This document shows, one piece after another, positions 57,601 to 61,567 of a stretch of 64,000 nt of DNA. Both the position numbers and the translations under genes were made by a program. The first letter of the stretch is position 1, and each line of letters begins with the position of its first letter. The stretch is from Rutpela maculata (Eukaryota > Arthropoda > Insecta > Coleoptera > Cerambycidae), in contig OW386286.2 in assembly GCA_936432065.2 (NCBI GenBank), positions 112,431,519-112,495,518 of the forward strand, written 5' to 3'. The notes below the pieces were generated by a model that saw only the letters and a list, made by a program, of their open reading frames with translations, ran no database searches and was not told where the DNA came from.

Positions 57601-59304
57601 TCGAATTCAATTAGACAACGCAAAAACATGGTGCGATACATTTATTGTATTTGCTGCTAGAGAACGTAACATTCTTAAATGATTCAGTATCATTGGACAC
57701 TGAAAGGCAAATGATAGAAACAGCTCAGCAACTCAGTTAAAAAAAACACTTTGTGTCCAAAAGATATTGCAGTTTCCATCGATAAGGAACTAAGTAAAGT
57801 TTTTTCCTGAAATAAAAACGGTTTTTCAATGATTCTACATTACAGTGGATTTTCTTGAGAAAGGACTCTTCTCCCAGAAAAGATAACAATAGCGTACGTT
57901 AATTTGATGGAATAGTTTATTACAATAACAAAAAAATATAAAATAATATAGCATATTCCTTGCGGAATATCTCTGAATATTTCCTGACATACTAATAGAG
58001 TCAGTTTGAGAAAGGAGTTTTAAAACATGTTTTAAAAATTTGTTAAAATGCTTACACCAATATTTTTTCTGTAATTAAATTATTGCATTTAAAGGTTTTT
58101 GTCTGCCTTATTTAAGGCATCACATCAGACAAAACATTTTAAGAGCATTGAAAGCAACATAATAGCCTGAGTTTTGGCTGATTTATTATTTTAAATATTA
58201 CCACTACTTTTAACATGACAAAAACAATGATTTTTACCTGTGGTGTTTGTTTACATCCATTAGAACATAATCCTCCTTGATGTTGACACTCTTTAAATTC
58301 ACAATCTGGACCTTCATCAGCTCCATTGGGACAGTCAGGTTTATCATCACAAACATTTGTTAAGTTAACGCATCGTTCTGTTACACCTGGGCATTGCCAT
58401 TGCCCCGGAGGACATCTGAATGGAGGTTTACCGCAGGCATGAATATAGCTCTCGTCTGACCCATCTTCGCAATCTTTTTTACCGTCGCATATATATGCCT
58501 AGAAAAAAATATATCGTAAGTCCATATATTTACTTATCATTTACGTTGGATGTCTTCATAATAGGATTTTGACAAACCTTAAAAATACATTGGGTATTGT
58601 TACATTTATAAAAGTTGTTTGGACAGTCAATATTTCCACAAGATTCAGGTTCATCTGATCTATCATCACAATCGGGAGTGCCATCACAATGCCAAGTTTT
58701 TGGTATACATATGCCAGATGACTGACACTGAAATTGTTTTTCAGAATTACACTGATCTGGTGCAATAGATGCTAAAAATTATTATAAACAGATAATAGAG
58801 AATCTATTTATTATCAAATCAAAAACTTACGACATCCCAATTCATCACTTCCATCATTACAGTCAGGAATTCCATCACATTTGTAACTTTCTTGAACACA
58901 CTGCCTTAAATCAGAACATTTAAATTGGTTCGGTTGACAAGTAATAGGAGGGCAATCCTGTTCATCTTGTTTATCGAAACAGTCATCATCTCCATCACAA
59001 ACCCAGTTTTGTGGTATACAGTGACCCGTTCTGGGACAAGTAAATTGATAGTAGGCACATGTTTTCTCGGCACAAGAATCCCCTTCATCTGAACCATCTC
59101 CACAATCATTTTCTGAATCACATTTCCAACTATTCGGAATACAACGGCCATTGTCACAATGAAACTGGGTTGCACTACATGTCACATTTACACAACCCGT
59201 TTCATCACTAAAATCACCACAGTCATTTTCTGCATCACATTTAAATGTCATAGGAATACAGCGACCTGATTTGCACTGGAATTCATTTGCATTACATGTT
59301 GGTT
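18429..59304 (-). CDS. LRP1: LRP1-like low-density lipoprotein receptor-related protein, 3' three quarters, 18 exons
   Basis: A giant endocytic receptor. The exons in this window join to 10,685 coding bases with every junction phase consistent. The order of modules matches LRP1: cluster II (7 LDLa seen), EGF pair, four YWTD propellers each closed by an EGF module, cluster III (10 LDLa), EGF pair, propeller, EGF, cluster IV (11 LDLa), EGF pair, last propeller, EGFs, transmembrane helix, tail with NPxY. The repeat counts 10 and 11 are those of vertebrate LRP1 clusters III and IV, which argues against megalin (LRP2) or LRP1B-type shuffles. LRP1 takes up lipoproteins, proteases and other ligands through clathrin pits. 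About 1,000 N-terminal residues (signal peptide, cluster I, first propellers) lie beyond 64,000. The gene shows no stop or frameshift and looks functional. Confidence 0.93.
18623..19921. other. LRP1 last intron, first part: no clear feature
   Basis: AT-rich. A short hairpin GTGAAAATTCG/CGAATTTTCAC lies at about 19,129-19,159. At 19,520-19,770 a plus-strand reading with stops (start M-D-Q-A-G-F) looks like a decayed coding remnant that I cannot identify; the overlapping minus-strand frames 19,453-19,713 and 19,559-19,756 have no domain. Confidence 0.4.
19924..20602. mobile_element. Tc1/mariner-type MITE, TA-flanked, long inverted repeats
   Basis: The ends are CAGTGTGTCCCATTTAAAATG and its complement (CATTTTAAATGAGACACACTG), each bordered by TA. 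Arms of about 230 bp pair around a centre near 20,290, for example AGCTCCAGTACCAAATTTCAT against ATGAAATATGGTATTGGAGCT. No coding capacity. Confidence 0.8.
20605..21120. other. No feature recognised
   Basis: Non-repetitive intron DNA between two transposons; no frame of note. Confidence 0.5.
21121..21206 (-). mobile_element. Short 3' end of a CR1-like element
   Basis: An AAT run at 21,121-21,141 is followed by GGTTTATTGATGTTAAG. On the minus strand this resembles the 3' end of the element at 6,590-9,967 (CAATAAA next to ATT repeats). Only the last 80 or so bases remain, a typical extreme 5' truncation. Confidence 0.4.
22260..23375. repeat. 108-bp tandem array, about 11 units
   Basis: The string GGACGAAT begins at 22,283, 22,391, 22,499 and 22,607, a spacing of exactly 108, and continues to 23,362. 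Eight units keep AAGATGGCGG; most also hold GACGAATTTCGTC, a 6+1+6 palindrome. Units 2-5 alternate between two types (AGGAATCC with TTCGACTG, and AGGACTCC with TTTGACTA), a 216-bp higher-order repeat, while units 7-9 are of one type. As 108 is 36 codons, frames stay open across units (for example 23,101-23,385) but no gene is implied. Confidence 0.95.
23380..24045. other. No gene; fragments of DNA elements
   Basis: A poly(G) run with GTGGCGGATTTAGG at about 23,685-23,710 looks like a hAT-type element end. The rest is AT-rich without a coding frame. Confidence 0.4.
24046..24520 (-). repeat. Copy A of the CTTCCACATCCAG repeat family
   Basis: Starts CTTCCACATCCAGTGGAAGT and ends GGATGCGGAAGTAATGATTCC. 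Shares with copies B, C and D the blocks CTGTCTGTCGG, GTGCGCACG, ACGAGATCTGGAACTAG and TTGGGGTAAATTTG. This copy is in reverse orientation to B, so A and B form a large hairpin around the element at 24,595-25,250. Confidence 0.75.
24595..25250. mobile_element. Foldback MITE between copies A and B
   Basis: Arms 24,595-24,870 and 25,010-25,250 are reverse complements (TTCCGATTTGAATC against GATTCAAATCGGAA; CCACCTGCGGTACCAAAATAT against its match near 25,120). The right edge continues into GAAACACACTGTATC at 25,275, like the TA-type ends of the neighbouring MITEs. Confidence 0.65.
25628..26285 (+). repeat. Copy B of the CTTCCACATCCAG repeat family
   Basis: Begins CCGCTGCCCAACTTCCACATC and ends ACTTCCACTGGATGTTGAAGTA. 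It contains the same blocks as copy A in opposite orientation, and lines up directly with copy D in the LRP1 intron at 51 kb. Confidence 0.75.
26330..26855 (+). repeat. Copy C of the CTTCCACATCCAG repeat family, 5'-truncated
   Basis: Same orientation as copy B; starts within the family near TTGGCCTATGGTAAAAAAATA and ends CCACTGGATGTGGAAGTAAT. The frames on both strands at 26,307-26,559 arise from this repeat and are not genes. Confidence 0.7.
27107..27701. other. No gene recognised
   Basis: AT-rich DNA between the nested element and the transposase pseudogene. Overlapping short frames at 27,228-27,745 show no domain. CCACTGCCTAAGGAATCACTA near 27,162 is a small piece of the CTTCCACATCCAG family's outer flank. 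Confidence 0.4.
27702..28744 (-). pseudogene. IS630/Tc1/mariner-type transposase, broken
   Basis: The first frame (28,289-28,744) has an N-terminal helix-turn-helix region with Y-I-V-Q-C-Y-G-I-G-G-E-N, R-T-E-A-M-R-I-I-K-K-F and P-R-M-P-L-R-E-R-S. A middle part carries the first catalytic block F-S-D-E near 28,275. The second frame (27,702-28,169) has V-W-C-A-V-S, the second catalytic block H-F-Q-H-D-G-C-P-G-H and the third W-P-A-R-S-P-D-L-S-I-L-D-F-F-L-W-G. The breaks are a frame change near 28,300 and a TAG before N-C-R-F-W-A near 28,240. Enough is intact to tell the family but it should not make an active enzyme. Confidence 0.85.
29258..30143. mobile_element. Tc1/mariner-type MITE, abutting the previous element
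   Basis: Ends CAGCGTGTTCCAC and GGGGGACACACTG, bordered by TA. Arms of about 350 bp pair, for example GGTCATCCAATTTCAACCAAA against TTTGGTTGAAATTGGATGACC. It starts four bases after the end of the mariner-like element, so one inserted at the terminal TA of the other. Confidence 0.75.
30266..30795. repeat. Left terminal inverted repeat of the FEN1-like element
   Basis: Matches the reverse complement of 36,660-37,160 through landmarks GATACTTCCCCTTC, GGGGCAGACCCACCTCGAAA, CTTACGGTTTGCGCCAATCGA and CAGCGTTTAATA. Confidence 0.85.
30829..31190. repeat. Two tandem copies of a 180-bp subterminal repeat
   Basis: GATATTTTTTAATTGATTAA begins at about 30,829 and again at about 31,009, and the following 170 bases repeat closely (ACTCCTAAACG, ACCAAGAGTCGAAATTTAAA). 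The unit also resembles the terminal repeat itself (AATATGGGAGG, TTACTCCTAAACGGCC), so the element's end has been amplified inward. Confidence 0.8.
31496..31950. mobile_element. piggyBac-type MITE with TTAA target duplication
   Basis: Ends CCCTTTCACTGCTCAAAGCG and its match (CGCTCTGCGCAGCGAAAGGG); TTAA flanks both sides exactly (31,492-31,495 and 31,951-31,954). Inside, four copies of a CTCMAAGCG-type motif, each followed by a TATAC or TTAAC core, lie near the two ends. It inserted at the stop codon of the nuclease gene; the stop TAA is part of the TTAA on both versions of the site. Confidence 0.85.
31951..36107 (-). pseudogene. FEN1/XPG-like nuclease protein of the 6.9-kb element, degraded
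   Basis: Reads as one protein of about 1,300 residues with several frame changes. Start at 36,107: M-D-A-C-V-L-C, a CxxC finger completed by H-K-S-C near 35,900. The middle has D-Q-P-L-Y-A-L-A-K and G-G-L-H-I-E-M (34,266-34,481), then N-Y-A-R-W, D-Q-A-H-E-Q and G-L-T-E-N-P (33,589-34,041). The last 1.1 kb has, in order, I-D-G-A-A-L (33,071-33,088), I-I-W-D-I-Y (near 32,958) with S-L-K and R following, H-E-E-A-D (32,677-32,691), D-T-D (32,599-32,607) and T-G-C-D followed by G-K-G-K-R-K (32,431-32,439). These match the acidic sites and the helix-two-turn-helix of FEN1-type nucleases. Stops and shifts include TAA before I-D-G and a shift near 32,900. Confidence 0.7.
36660..37160. repeat. Right terminal inverted repeat of the FEN1-like element
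   Basis: Reverse complement of the left repeat. The overlapping frames at 36,346-36,567 and 36,803-36,988 are made of repeat sequence, not genes. Confidence 0.85.
37161..37880. other. LRP1 last intron, part next to exon q
   Basis: No transposon end or coding frame recognised. The minus-strand frame at 37,701-37,925 overlaps exon q in another frame. Confidence 0.5.
37881..38113 (-). CDS. LRP1: LRP1 exon q: cytoplasmic tail with NPxY
   Basis: 233 bases from the acceptor TTCTGCAG to the donor GTAGGTC. The first codon is rebuilt as TTT across the junction with exon p. The tail reads G-L-G-S-L-A-S-S-Q-S-V-S-F-R-Q-G-T, then N-P-M-Y-D-A-V. NPxY binds PTB adaptors (Dab, Shc type) and clathrin machinery in this family. 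The plus-strand frame at 37,955-38,161 is an antisense shadow. Out in phase 1. Confidence 0.88.
38175..38589 (-). CDS. LRP1: LRP1 exon p: juxtamembrane EGF modules and transmembrane helix
   Basis: 415 bases between TTATAG and GTAAGTATC. EGF-like cysteines read C-S-D-N-H-C-S-H-L-C and C-Q-C-Q-N-D-G-I-C to G-E-H-C-D. A Thr-rich stalk precedes a hydrophobic helix (A-I-V-V-P-I-V-V-I-L-L-V-L-G) and the stop-transfer R-K-H. Only about two EGF modules are seen here, against six in this place in human LRP1, so the stem is short. Confidence 0.92.
38590..39215 (-). other. LRP1 intron between exons o and p
   Basis: AT-rich, no repeat symmetry or frame seen. Donor AAAAG|GTTTGT at 39,215 and acceptor TTATAG at 38,590 define it. 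Confidence 0.7.
39216..41590 (-). CDS. LRP1: LRP1 exon o: cluster IV, EGF pair, last propeller with R-x-R-R site
   Basis: 2,375 bases, no stop. It completes LDLa 1 and encodes ten more, making eleven as in vertebrate cluster IV, the main ligand-binding cluster together with cluster II. EGF and cbEGF follow (V-D-E-C-A-T-G, Y-S-C-S-C-H-E-G-F). The last propeller has F-W-A-D-S, L-Y-W-T-E-T, M-F-W-T-D-A, L-Y-W-V-D-T and L-Y-W-I-T-K. At 39,649-39,660 the protein reads D-G-R-Y-R-R-S, a furin-type R-x-R-R site; human LRP1 is cut by furin at RHRR into 515- and 85-kDa chains. Frames on either strand that overlap this exon are shadows. Confidence 0.93.
41591..42258 (-). other. LRP1 intron n/o, right-hand quiet part
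   Basis: AT-rich sequence up to the foldback; nothing recognised. Confidence 0.5.
42259..43970. repeat. Compound foldback element in an LRP1 intron
   Basis: The outer arms 42,259-42,385 and 43,835-43,970 are reverse complements (GCAGCCAAAGATAGCAGCTAA, GATCATGCACGAGCGAT). Inside, the left CCCTCATTAATATAGAGCAT pairs with ATGCTCTATATTAATGAGG at 43,003, on both sides of a smaller MITE. Another hairpin lies at 43,425-43,560 (CACGATCCAGCGG against CCGCTGGATCGTG). The frames at 43,321-43,644 come from it. Confidence 0.7.
42417..43002. mobile_element. MITE with CAGGGCCGTAGCCAAGG ends
   Basis: 586 bp; the termini CAGGGCCGTAGCCAAGG and CCTTGGCTACGGCCCTG are exact complements, followed by paired GGGTCCCCCC/GGGAACCCCC and GTTGGAAATTTGAGACATAA. 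It sits in the loop of the larger foldback. The arms are about 110-130 bp. A superfamily cannot be assigned because the flanks are themselves palindromic. Confidence 0.75.
44020..44313 (+). pseudogene. Reverse transcriptase fragment of a CR1/L2-like element
   Basis: The plus frame reads F-R-P-V-N-S-L-P, K-K-L-L-E-L-V, Q-L-L-E-F-T-Q-E-N and Q-Q-F-S-F-R-K-N-H-S-x-E-T-A. These are RT blocks 1 and 2 of this type of element (normally Y-R-P-V-N and Q-S-G-F-R-K). Truncated on both sides. Confidence 0.65.
44314..45005 (-). other. LRP1 intron n/o, left-hand quiet part
   Basis: No coding frame or repeat recognised up to the exon n donor at 45,005. Confidence 0.5.
45006..46199 (-). CDS. LRP1: LRP1 exon n: cbEGF, propeller, EGF and start of cluster IV
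   Basis: 1,194 bases. A calcium-binding EGF (D-I-D-E-C, Y-Y-C-K-C) comes first. The propeller has blades M-Y-F-C-D, L-Y-W-L-D-R, Y-M-Y-F-T-S, L-Y-W-A-D-A and I-Y-W-T-D-W. An EGF follows (N-N-G-G-C-S-H-L-C), then the first half of cluster IV repeat 1 (C-T-A-G-Q-W-Q-C). The donor after CA at 45,006 joins to 41,590 to give W-Q-C-D-G. Confidence 0.92.
46258..46483 (-). CDS. LRP1: LRP1 exon m: cluster III LDLa repeat 10 and EGF
   Basis: 226 bases. Repeat 10 (C-P-D-P-S-Q-F-R-C to D-S-D-E-P-L-H-C) ends the cluster; an EGF module follows (V-D-E-C to C-I-C-N-Q-G-Y). Ten repeats in this cluster equals the vertebrate LRP1 count. Out in phase 2. Confidence 0.9.
46543..46726 (-). CDS. LRP1: LRP1 exon l: cluster III LDLa repeats 8 and 9
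   Basis: 184 bases between CTATAG and GTAAGTT. It completes repeat 8 (W-L-C-D-H-D-N-D-C, G-T-D-E) and encodes repeat 9 (C-S-S-V-E-F-T-C to H-S-D-E-V-N-C). Out in phase 1. Confidence 0.9.
46778..46989 (-). CDS. LRP1: LRP1 exon k: cluster III LDLa repeats 7 and 8 (first half)
   Basis: 212 bases. Repeat 7 reads C-D-E-E-T-E-F-T-C to G-A-D-E-N; repeat 8 starts C-S-D-D-Q-F-T-C-A-N-G-R-C. Out in phase 0 after N-K. Confidence 0.9.
47044..47234 (-). CDS. LRP1: LRP1 exon j: cluster III LDLa repeats 5 and 6
   Basis: 191 bases after a 5.4-kb intron. It completes repeat 5 (Y-C-D-G-D-D-D-C-G-D-G-A-D-E) and holds repeat 6 (C-F-G-D-L-F-T-C to N-S-D-E). Out in phase 1 (TGC A). Confidence 0.9.
47480..49020 (-). 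mobile_element. Decayed hAT element (ZMYM1-like type)
   Basis: The left edge has AGGGGCGGATTTGTG at about 47,500, and the right edge GGCGAGTTTAGATC followed by a poly(G) run near 49,003-49,018, of the kind seen at ends of such elements. Between them lies a C-terminal hAT domain remnant on the minus strand. Most of the body is too decayed to read, and the boundaries are approximate. Confidence 0.45.
47790..48070 (-). pseudogene. hAT C-terminal dimerisation domain remnant
   Basis: On the minus strand one frame gives I-P-V-T-N-C-T-G-K-W-S-F-S, the next gives R-K-L-K-I-Y-R-S-T-M-I-Q-D-K-L-N and D-V-A-V-L-N-I. This corresponds to the hAT block L-P-V-T...E-R-S-F-S...L-R-S-T-M-x-Q-x-R-L-N. A frameshift separates the two parts and stops follow. 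Confidence 0.6.
49021..50505. other. LRP1 intron, AT-rich, no recognised feature
   Basis: No domain in the frame at 49,193-49,423 and no symmetry apart from weak AT repeats. Confidence 0.5.
50510..50840. repeat. Degenerate short tandem array rich in AAGCTTGC
   Basis: Variants of CTGCAAGCTTGCTACAAGCTTGTT repeat with a period of roughly 24-25 bases; many copies of the palindrome CAAGCTTG occur. The second half changes to GATGCAAGCTTGCATCAAG-type units. The frames at 50,710-50,964 come from this array. Confidence 0.7.
50983..51664 (+). repeat. Copy D of the CTTCCACATCCAG repeat family, complete
   Basis: Begins CACTGCCCAAGGAATCACTAC then TTCCACATCTGGATTTTC and ends CTTCCACTGGATGTGGAAGTAA. Its body is collinear with copy B at 25.6 kb. 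Poly(G) stretches at about 51,145-51,160. The overlapping frames at 51,105-51,360 are shadows of this repeat. It looks non-autonomous; inverted ends CTTCCACATC and GATGTGGAAG are clear. Confidence 0.75.
51695..51925 (+). pseudogene. LOA-like reverse transcriptase fragment
   Basis: The plus frame reads Q-F-A-Y-T-A-S, V-E-K-P-L-K-H-K-E-V-A-L-G-A and L-L-D-I-E-G-A-F-S-N. It aligns with H-A-Y-Q-A-G-K and F-L-D-I-E-G-A-F-D-N in the element at 61,567-63,345. Motif A aspartate is kept; the rest is missing. Confidence 0.7.
51926..52682 (-). other. LRP1 intron i/j, part next to exon i
   Basis: No feature recognised apart from the donor GTTAGT of exon i at 52,682. Confidence 0.5.
52683..52939 (-). CDS. 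LRP1: LRP1 exon i: cluster III LDLa repeats 3 to 5
   Basis: 257 bases. It completes repeat 3 (V-C-N-G-V-N-D-C), contains repeat 4 (C-P-P-N-H-L-K-C to N-S-D-E) and the first half of repeat 5 (C-P-Q-N-S-F-R-C). It leaves in phase 2 with ACA TG, which makes TGG only when joined to 47,234; joining to 41,590 would give TGA, so the order of exons is fixed. Confidence 0.9.
52994..53175 (-). CDS. LRP1: LRP1 exon h: cluster III LDLa repeats 2 and 3 (first half)
   Basis: 182 bases. Full LDLa C-S-T-N-E-F-R-C to S-D-E-K-D-C, then C-A-H-G-E-F-T-C-A-N-F-R-C, which is completed by the next exon. The intron to the left is only 54 bases. Confidence 0.9.
53232..56031 (-). CDS. LRP1: LRP1 exon g: three propellers and first LDLa of cluster III
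   Basis: A 2,800-base exon without a stop. It completes the second propeller and its EGF (N-G-G-C-E-Q-L-C), then encodes two more propellers, each followed by an EGF (G-N-G-G-C-Q-Q-L-C and N-N-G-G-C-A-Q-S-C), and the first LDLa of cluster III (C-D-S-S-K-F-Y-C to N-S-D-E). YWTD-like blades include L-Y-W-T-D-E-G-G, I-L-Y-W-I-D-Y, V-Y-W-T-D-S and L-Y-W-T-D-A. Translation continues upstream of 55,917 (frame N-L-F-I-G-N-R) to the acceptor before 56,031. Fusion of so many modules in one exon suggests past intron loss. Confidence 0.92.
56094..56811 (-). CDS. LRP1: LRP1 exon f: rest of first propeller, EGF, start of second propeller
   Basis: 718 bases. Blades L-F-W-T-D-W-G, V-Y-F-A-D-S and L-Y-W-T-D-R finish the first propeller; an EGF module follows (P-C-S-T-A-P-C-E-H-I-C to C-K-C-K-P-G-F), and I-I-F-W-V-E-S opens the second propeller. 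In phase 2, out in phase 0. Confidence 0.9.
56870..57257 (-). CDS. LRP1: LRP1 exon e: first half of YWTD propeller after cluster II
   Basis: 388 bases. YWTD-type blades read I-F-W-S-D, then I-Y-W-L-D-S; W-I-G-K-N-I-Y-W is the characteristic strand pair of these propellers, which release ligand at low pH in endosomes. Out in phase 2 (CCT GG). Confidence 0.9.
57313..57499 (-). CDS. LRP1: LRP1 exon d: EGF and calcium-binding EGF modules
   Basis: 187 bases between TTTTTTCCAG and GTAAGTTT. It finishes the first EGF (L-C-L-C-P-E-G) and contains a calcium-binding EGF with D-L-N-E-C and the F-C-S-C-V-P-G-Y hydroxylation-type signature. Out in phase 1. Confidence 0.9.
57500..58237 (-). other. LRP1 intron c/d
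   Basis: About 740 bases, AT-rich; no transposon, repeat or frame seen. Donor GTAAAAATC at 58,237 and acceptor TTTTTTCCAG at 57,500. Confidence 0.7.
58238..58498 (-). CDS. LRP1: LRP1 exon c: end of cluster II and start of an EGF module
   Basis: 261 bases, phase 0 at both ends. It completes the split LDLa (C-D-G-K-K-D-C, G-S-D-E), adds the seventh LDLa seen (C-P-P-G-Q-W-Q-C, G-A-D-E-G-P-D-C), then begins an EGF module with C-x4-G-G-L-C. Confidence 0.9.
58578..58771 (-). CDS. LRP1: LRP1 exon b: LDLa repeats of cluster II
   Basis: Acceptor TTTTTAG, donor AAG|GTTTGTC, 194 bases. One whole LDLa (C-N-S-E-K-Q-F-Q-C to S-D-E-P-E-S-C) and the first half of another (C-P-N-N-F-Y-K-C), which is completed in the next exon. 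Phase 1 in, phase 0 out. Confidence 0.9.
58831..59304 (-). CDS. LRP1: LRP1 exon a: four LDLa repeats of cluster II
   Basis: Acceptor TTTGTAG before 59,304, donor GTAAGTTTT after 58,831; enters with two bases of a split codon and leaves in phase 1 (TGT C). Four full LDLa modules start at C-N-A-N-E-F-Q-C, C-S-A-T-Q-F-H-C, C-A-Y-Y-Q-F-T-C and C-Q-P-N-Q-F-K-C, each with the calcium-binding D-x-S-D-E box (the third reads D-K-Q-D-E). The preceding exon of the cluster is right of 59,304 and was not found before the transposons at 60.1 kb. Confidence 0.9.
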
Positions 59305-60089
59305 CTACAAAGAAAAAAATAGCTTAATAAATAACACTAAAGCAATTATATTATCATTAGAGAGCAGGAGGCAGTGATAAATAACGGTAAAACCAGAGTT
59401 GGCTTGAGGTGATGTATCACCGCGTAAATATATTCATGCATATATGACAGGATGCAATATCCTACCTTGAAGGTTATTTTGGCGAGTTTGGCAACATACA
59501 AAGAGTGCTGAAAGTATTTGTGAATGTAACACTACCTTACAGATGCTTTTAACTAGCAATCACAAAAGTAAAAGTTATTACCAATATTTATTGTAAATGT
59601 TCCGAAGTTAATCTCTTATAACTCCTATTCAAAATCAATTTATATCATGAGAGAGACCATTCAACATTGACAGACATAATGGCGAATACTTAAAATTTTA
59701 GTCTTGTATAGAAAAGTCTACTTCCTTGCCATTGAAAAGGTCCACTACACCTGATATACAAGAAATCTAGGATCGTTTTTCAAAACAGTTGTTTTACACT
59801 TTCCGCAATGTTTCCGAATTGTCAAAATTCGAATACAATATTAATTTCTTCAACTATAGTAAATTTTGATGTTTCTAGCCTACATTTGAGGTCACATATG
59901 GTTAAAGAAATTCGTGTCCGCATATGGACAGTTAAATCCATAAATGCCTATTGAGCCTATGAAATAGCAACTGCATCATCTGGATTTACCCGCTAGAGAA
60001 CTGATTTTACATGTAACAATAATGGTATGATATTGCCTGTGGACAAGTTTTCCATGGTGTTAAAATAGGCTCTGGAGGTAACGCTACAT
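59305..60089 (-). other. LRP1 intron upstream of exon a
   Basis: No exon with LDLa cysteine pattern and no repeat recognised. Confidence 0.5.
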
Positions 60090-60310
60090 TTGTAATAAAA
60101 ATAACTGAAATAACCATACACTGGTACTTTAAGAAAAGCTTTCTTAGCGCTAGATATTAATTTATTAACATTAGGGTAGAGTGCCATAATAGTGTCAGCA
60201 ATTCTATGATGTCCGTGTGCTAGACAAGTTACATTTTGATATGTTTTTTTCAAAATTCTTTCAGCAGTTTTCATATAAGAAACTGCATCAGTAACAAATA
60301 ATAATAACAC
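60090..60310 (-). pseudogene. hAT-family transposase fragment
   Basis: The frame begins at 60,310 and reads L-F-V-T-D-A-V-S-Y-M, then V-T-C-L-A-H-G-H-H-R-I-A and Y-P-N-V-N-K-L-I, K-A-F-L-K-V-P. This matches the catalytic core around T-D-x-A...C-x-A-H-x-L-x-R of a hAT-like protein family common in insects (related to CGG-binding-protein-type elements). Only about 70 residues remain. Confidence 0.65.
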
Positions 60311-60407
60311 GTATTATCTGCATATTTGTTGCCCCATGATATTCGTAGACTGTAGTGCATGGGGGCGAGCGTAGAGGTATTTTTTCTGTACATGTATTTC
60401 GATACAC

Positions 60408-60448
60408 AAAGTTAAGCAACGTTCATCGCAGTTAGTACTTAGATGGGA
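60408..60448 (+). ncRNA. 5S rRNA-derived fragment (pseudogene or SINE3-type head)
   Basis: AAGTTAAGCAACG at 60,409 and GTTAGTACTTAGATGGG ending at 60,447 are the A-box and C-box parts of the 5S rRNA internal promoter; the bases between (TTCATCGCA) are a changed version of the usual GTCGGGCGCG. Neither the 5' nor the 3' end of 5S rRNA is present. It lies about 120 bases before the LOA-like element's first open frame. Confidence 0.65.
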
Positions 60449-60570
60449 AAACACAGCGATCTCGTCCCGCCTTGTAGCGACTTGTATATCAATATATACT
60501 TAGAAGCCATGTAATTTGAAGCGAGGATTACATAGTAAATATACCATCCTTCTGAGGGGATGTAAAGCAG

Positions 60571-61542
60571 TTGGTCCCTTGTCTATCCCTTTCAACCGAG
60601 GAAGGCTCCTCACAAGGAGCCTTTCCCATCCCAACTCCCACTTCAGGGGGGCGCTCCGCTCTTGGGGCCCCTTCTTTTTCAGCCGGCGCAGAAGGGCGCA
60701 CATCTTCGGACGTGCCCCATAAGCGACGGAATCGTTGTGGCGCGGCCGGAAAAAGGGCCAGGAAGGCGCGCGAAATGGACATCGCTAGGGGGGGTACACC
60801 TCAAGAGATCGGCTCCAAACGGGGCCACTCTGAGGGAGAGACCCCTCCTGGTGTTTCCAGACCAAAAAAGAGAGCCAGACCTGATCTTACCTACAGTCGG
60901 GCAGCTGGCATTAAAGGCATTAAGGTGGCGGTAGCGGCGGCGGGTTTTCCCGCCGTGCGTCTTACTGACGATCTGACGGCCAAAATACAAGAAGCCCTAG
61001 ATACTCACATGGATGGGCTCCCTGAAGAGGGGCCCCTCCCAGAGTTCGACGGCTTCCACCTAACAGAACAAGGAGTGGTACAACTGTTCTGTGGGGATGA
61101 CATGTCCCTGGCGTGGCTCAGAACAGCCATGGGGGACATCTCCTCCATAGACGGCGTGCCACTCCAACTCCTGGAAGGGGATACCCTTCCTAGATACAAG
61201 AAGATGGTGGCAATGGTCCCGGGCAAACCTGCGGACCAGGCCACCATTCTAAAAAGACTCAAGCGGCATAACCCCGAGCTCCGAACGGAGCTGTGGAAGG
61301 TCCGCGACGCTCAGATGGTTGAAGCCAAGGGGCTTAGACTAATCCTGGGCGTCGACGAGGCCTCTGCGGCAAAACTAAAGAGCTTAGGGTACCGCGCACA
61401 GGCCGGGATCATTAAGGTGGCCTTCCGGGACCCCAAACAACAATCCCGGGACACTGCAGTCGGCGGCTCGAGAGCGGGCAACGACGAAACAGAGTCGGAC
61501 ACGGCGGCACCAGCCACGGAGGGGCTGCCTGGTCCCGAGTAG
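60571..61542 (+). CDS. ORF1 (gag-like, DUF4780-type) of the LOA-like element
   Basis: 323 codons from 60,571; the Met at 60,775 (M-D-I-A-R-G-G) is a likely alternative start because the stretch before it is low-complexity leader. After a basic segment (K-R-A-R-P-D-L) comes a domain with G-V-V-Q-L-F-C-G-D-D-M-S-L-A-W-L, L-E-G-D-T-L-P-R-Y, L-K-R-H-N-P-E-L, L-W-K-V and L-R-L-I-L-G-V-D, the pattern I know as DUF4780 in arthropod transposon proteins. Such ORF1 proteins coat the element RNA. Ser/Thr/Glu-rich C terminus. The frame is intact. Confidence 0.75.
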   Translation: MVPCLSLSTEEGSSQGAFPIPTPTSGGRSALGAPSFSAGAEGRTSSDVPHKRRNRCGAAGKRARKAREMDIARGGTPQEIGSKRGHSEGETPPGVSRPKKRARPDLTYSRAAGIKGIKVAVAAAGFPAVRLTDDLTAKIQEALDTHMDGLPEEGPLPEFDGFHLTEQGVVQLFCGDDMSLAWLRTAMGDISSIDGVPLQLLEGDTLPRYKKMVAMVPGKPADQATILKRLKRHNPELRTELWKVRDAQMVEAKGLRLILGVDEASAAKLKSLGYRAQAGIIKVAFRDPKQQSRDTAVGGSRAGNDETESDTAAPATEGLPGPE

Positions 61543-61550
61543 AGTAAGTT

Positions 61551-61567
61551 AAAAAAAAAAAAAAAAA
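61551..61567 (+). repeat. A17 tract joining ORF1 and ORF2
   Basis: Seventeen A, the last being the A of the ORF2 start codon; ORF1 stops eight bases before it (TAG, AGTAAGTT). LOA/R1-type elements more often overlap the two ORFs. Confidence 0.9.

Noticed and set aside
18429..59304. Megalin (LRP2) as the identity of the receptor
   Set aside because: Ten LDLa in cluster III and eleven in cluster IV, followed by a short tail with one NPxY, fit LRP1. LRP2 has a different cluster pattern and a longer tail. A full-length alignment would settle it.
60500..60990. Overlapping minus- and plus-strand frames in the GC-rich leader
   Set aside because: High GC leaves few stops in any frame. Only the plus-strand ORF1 has a recognisable domain.
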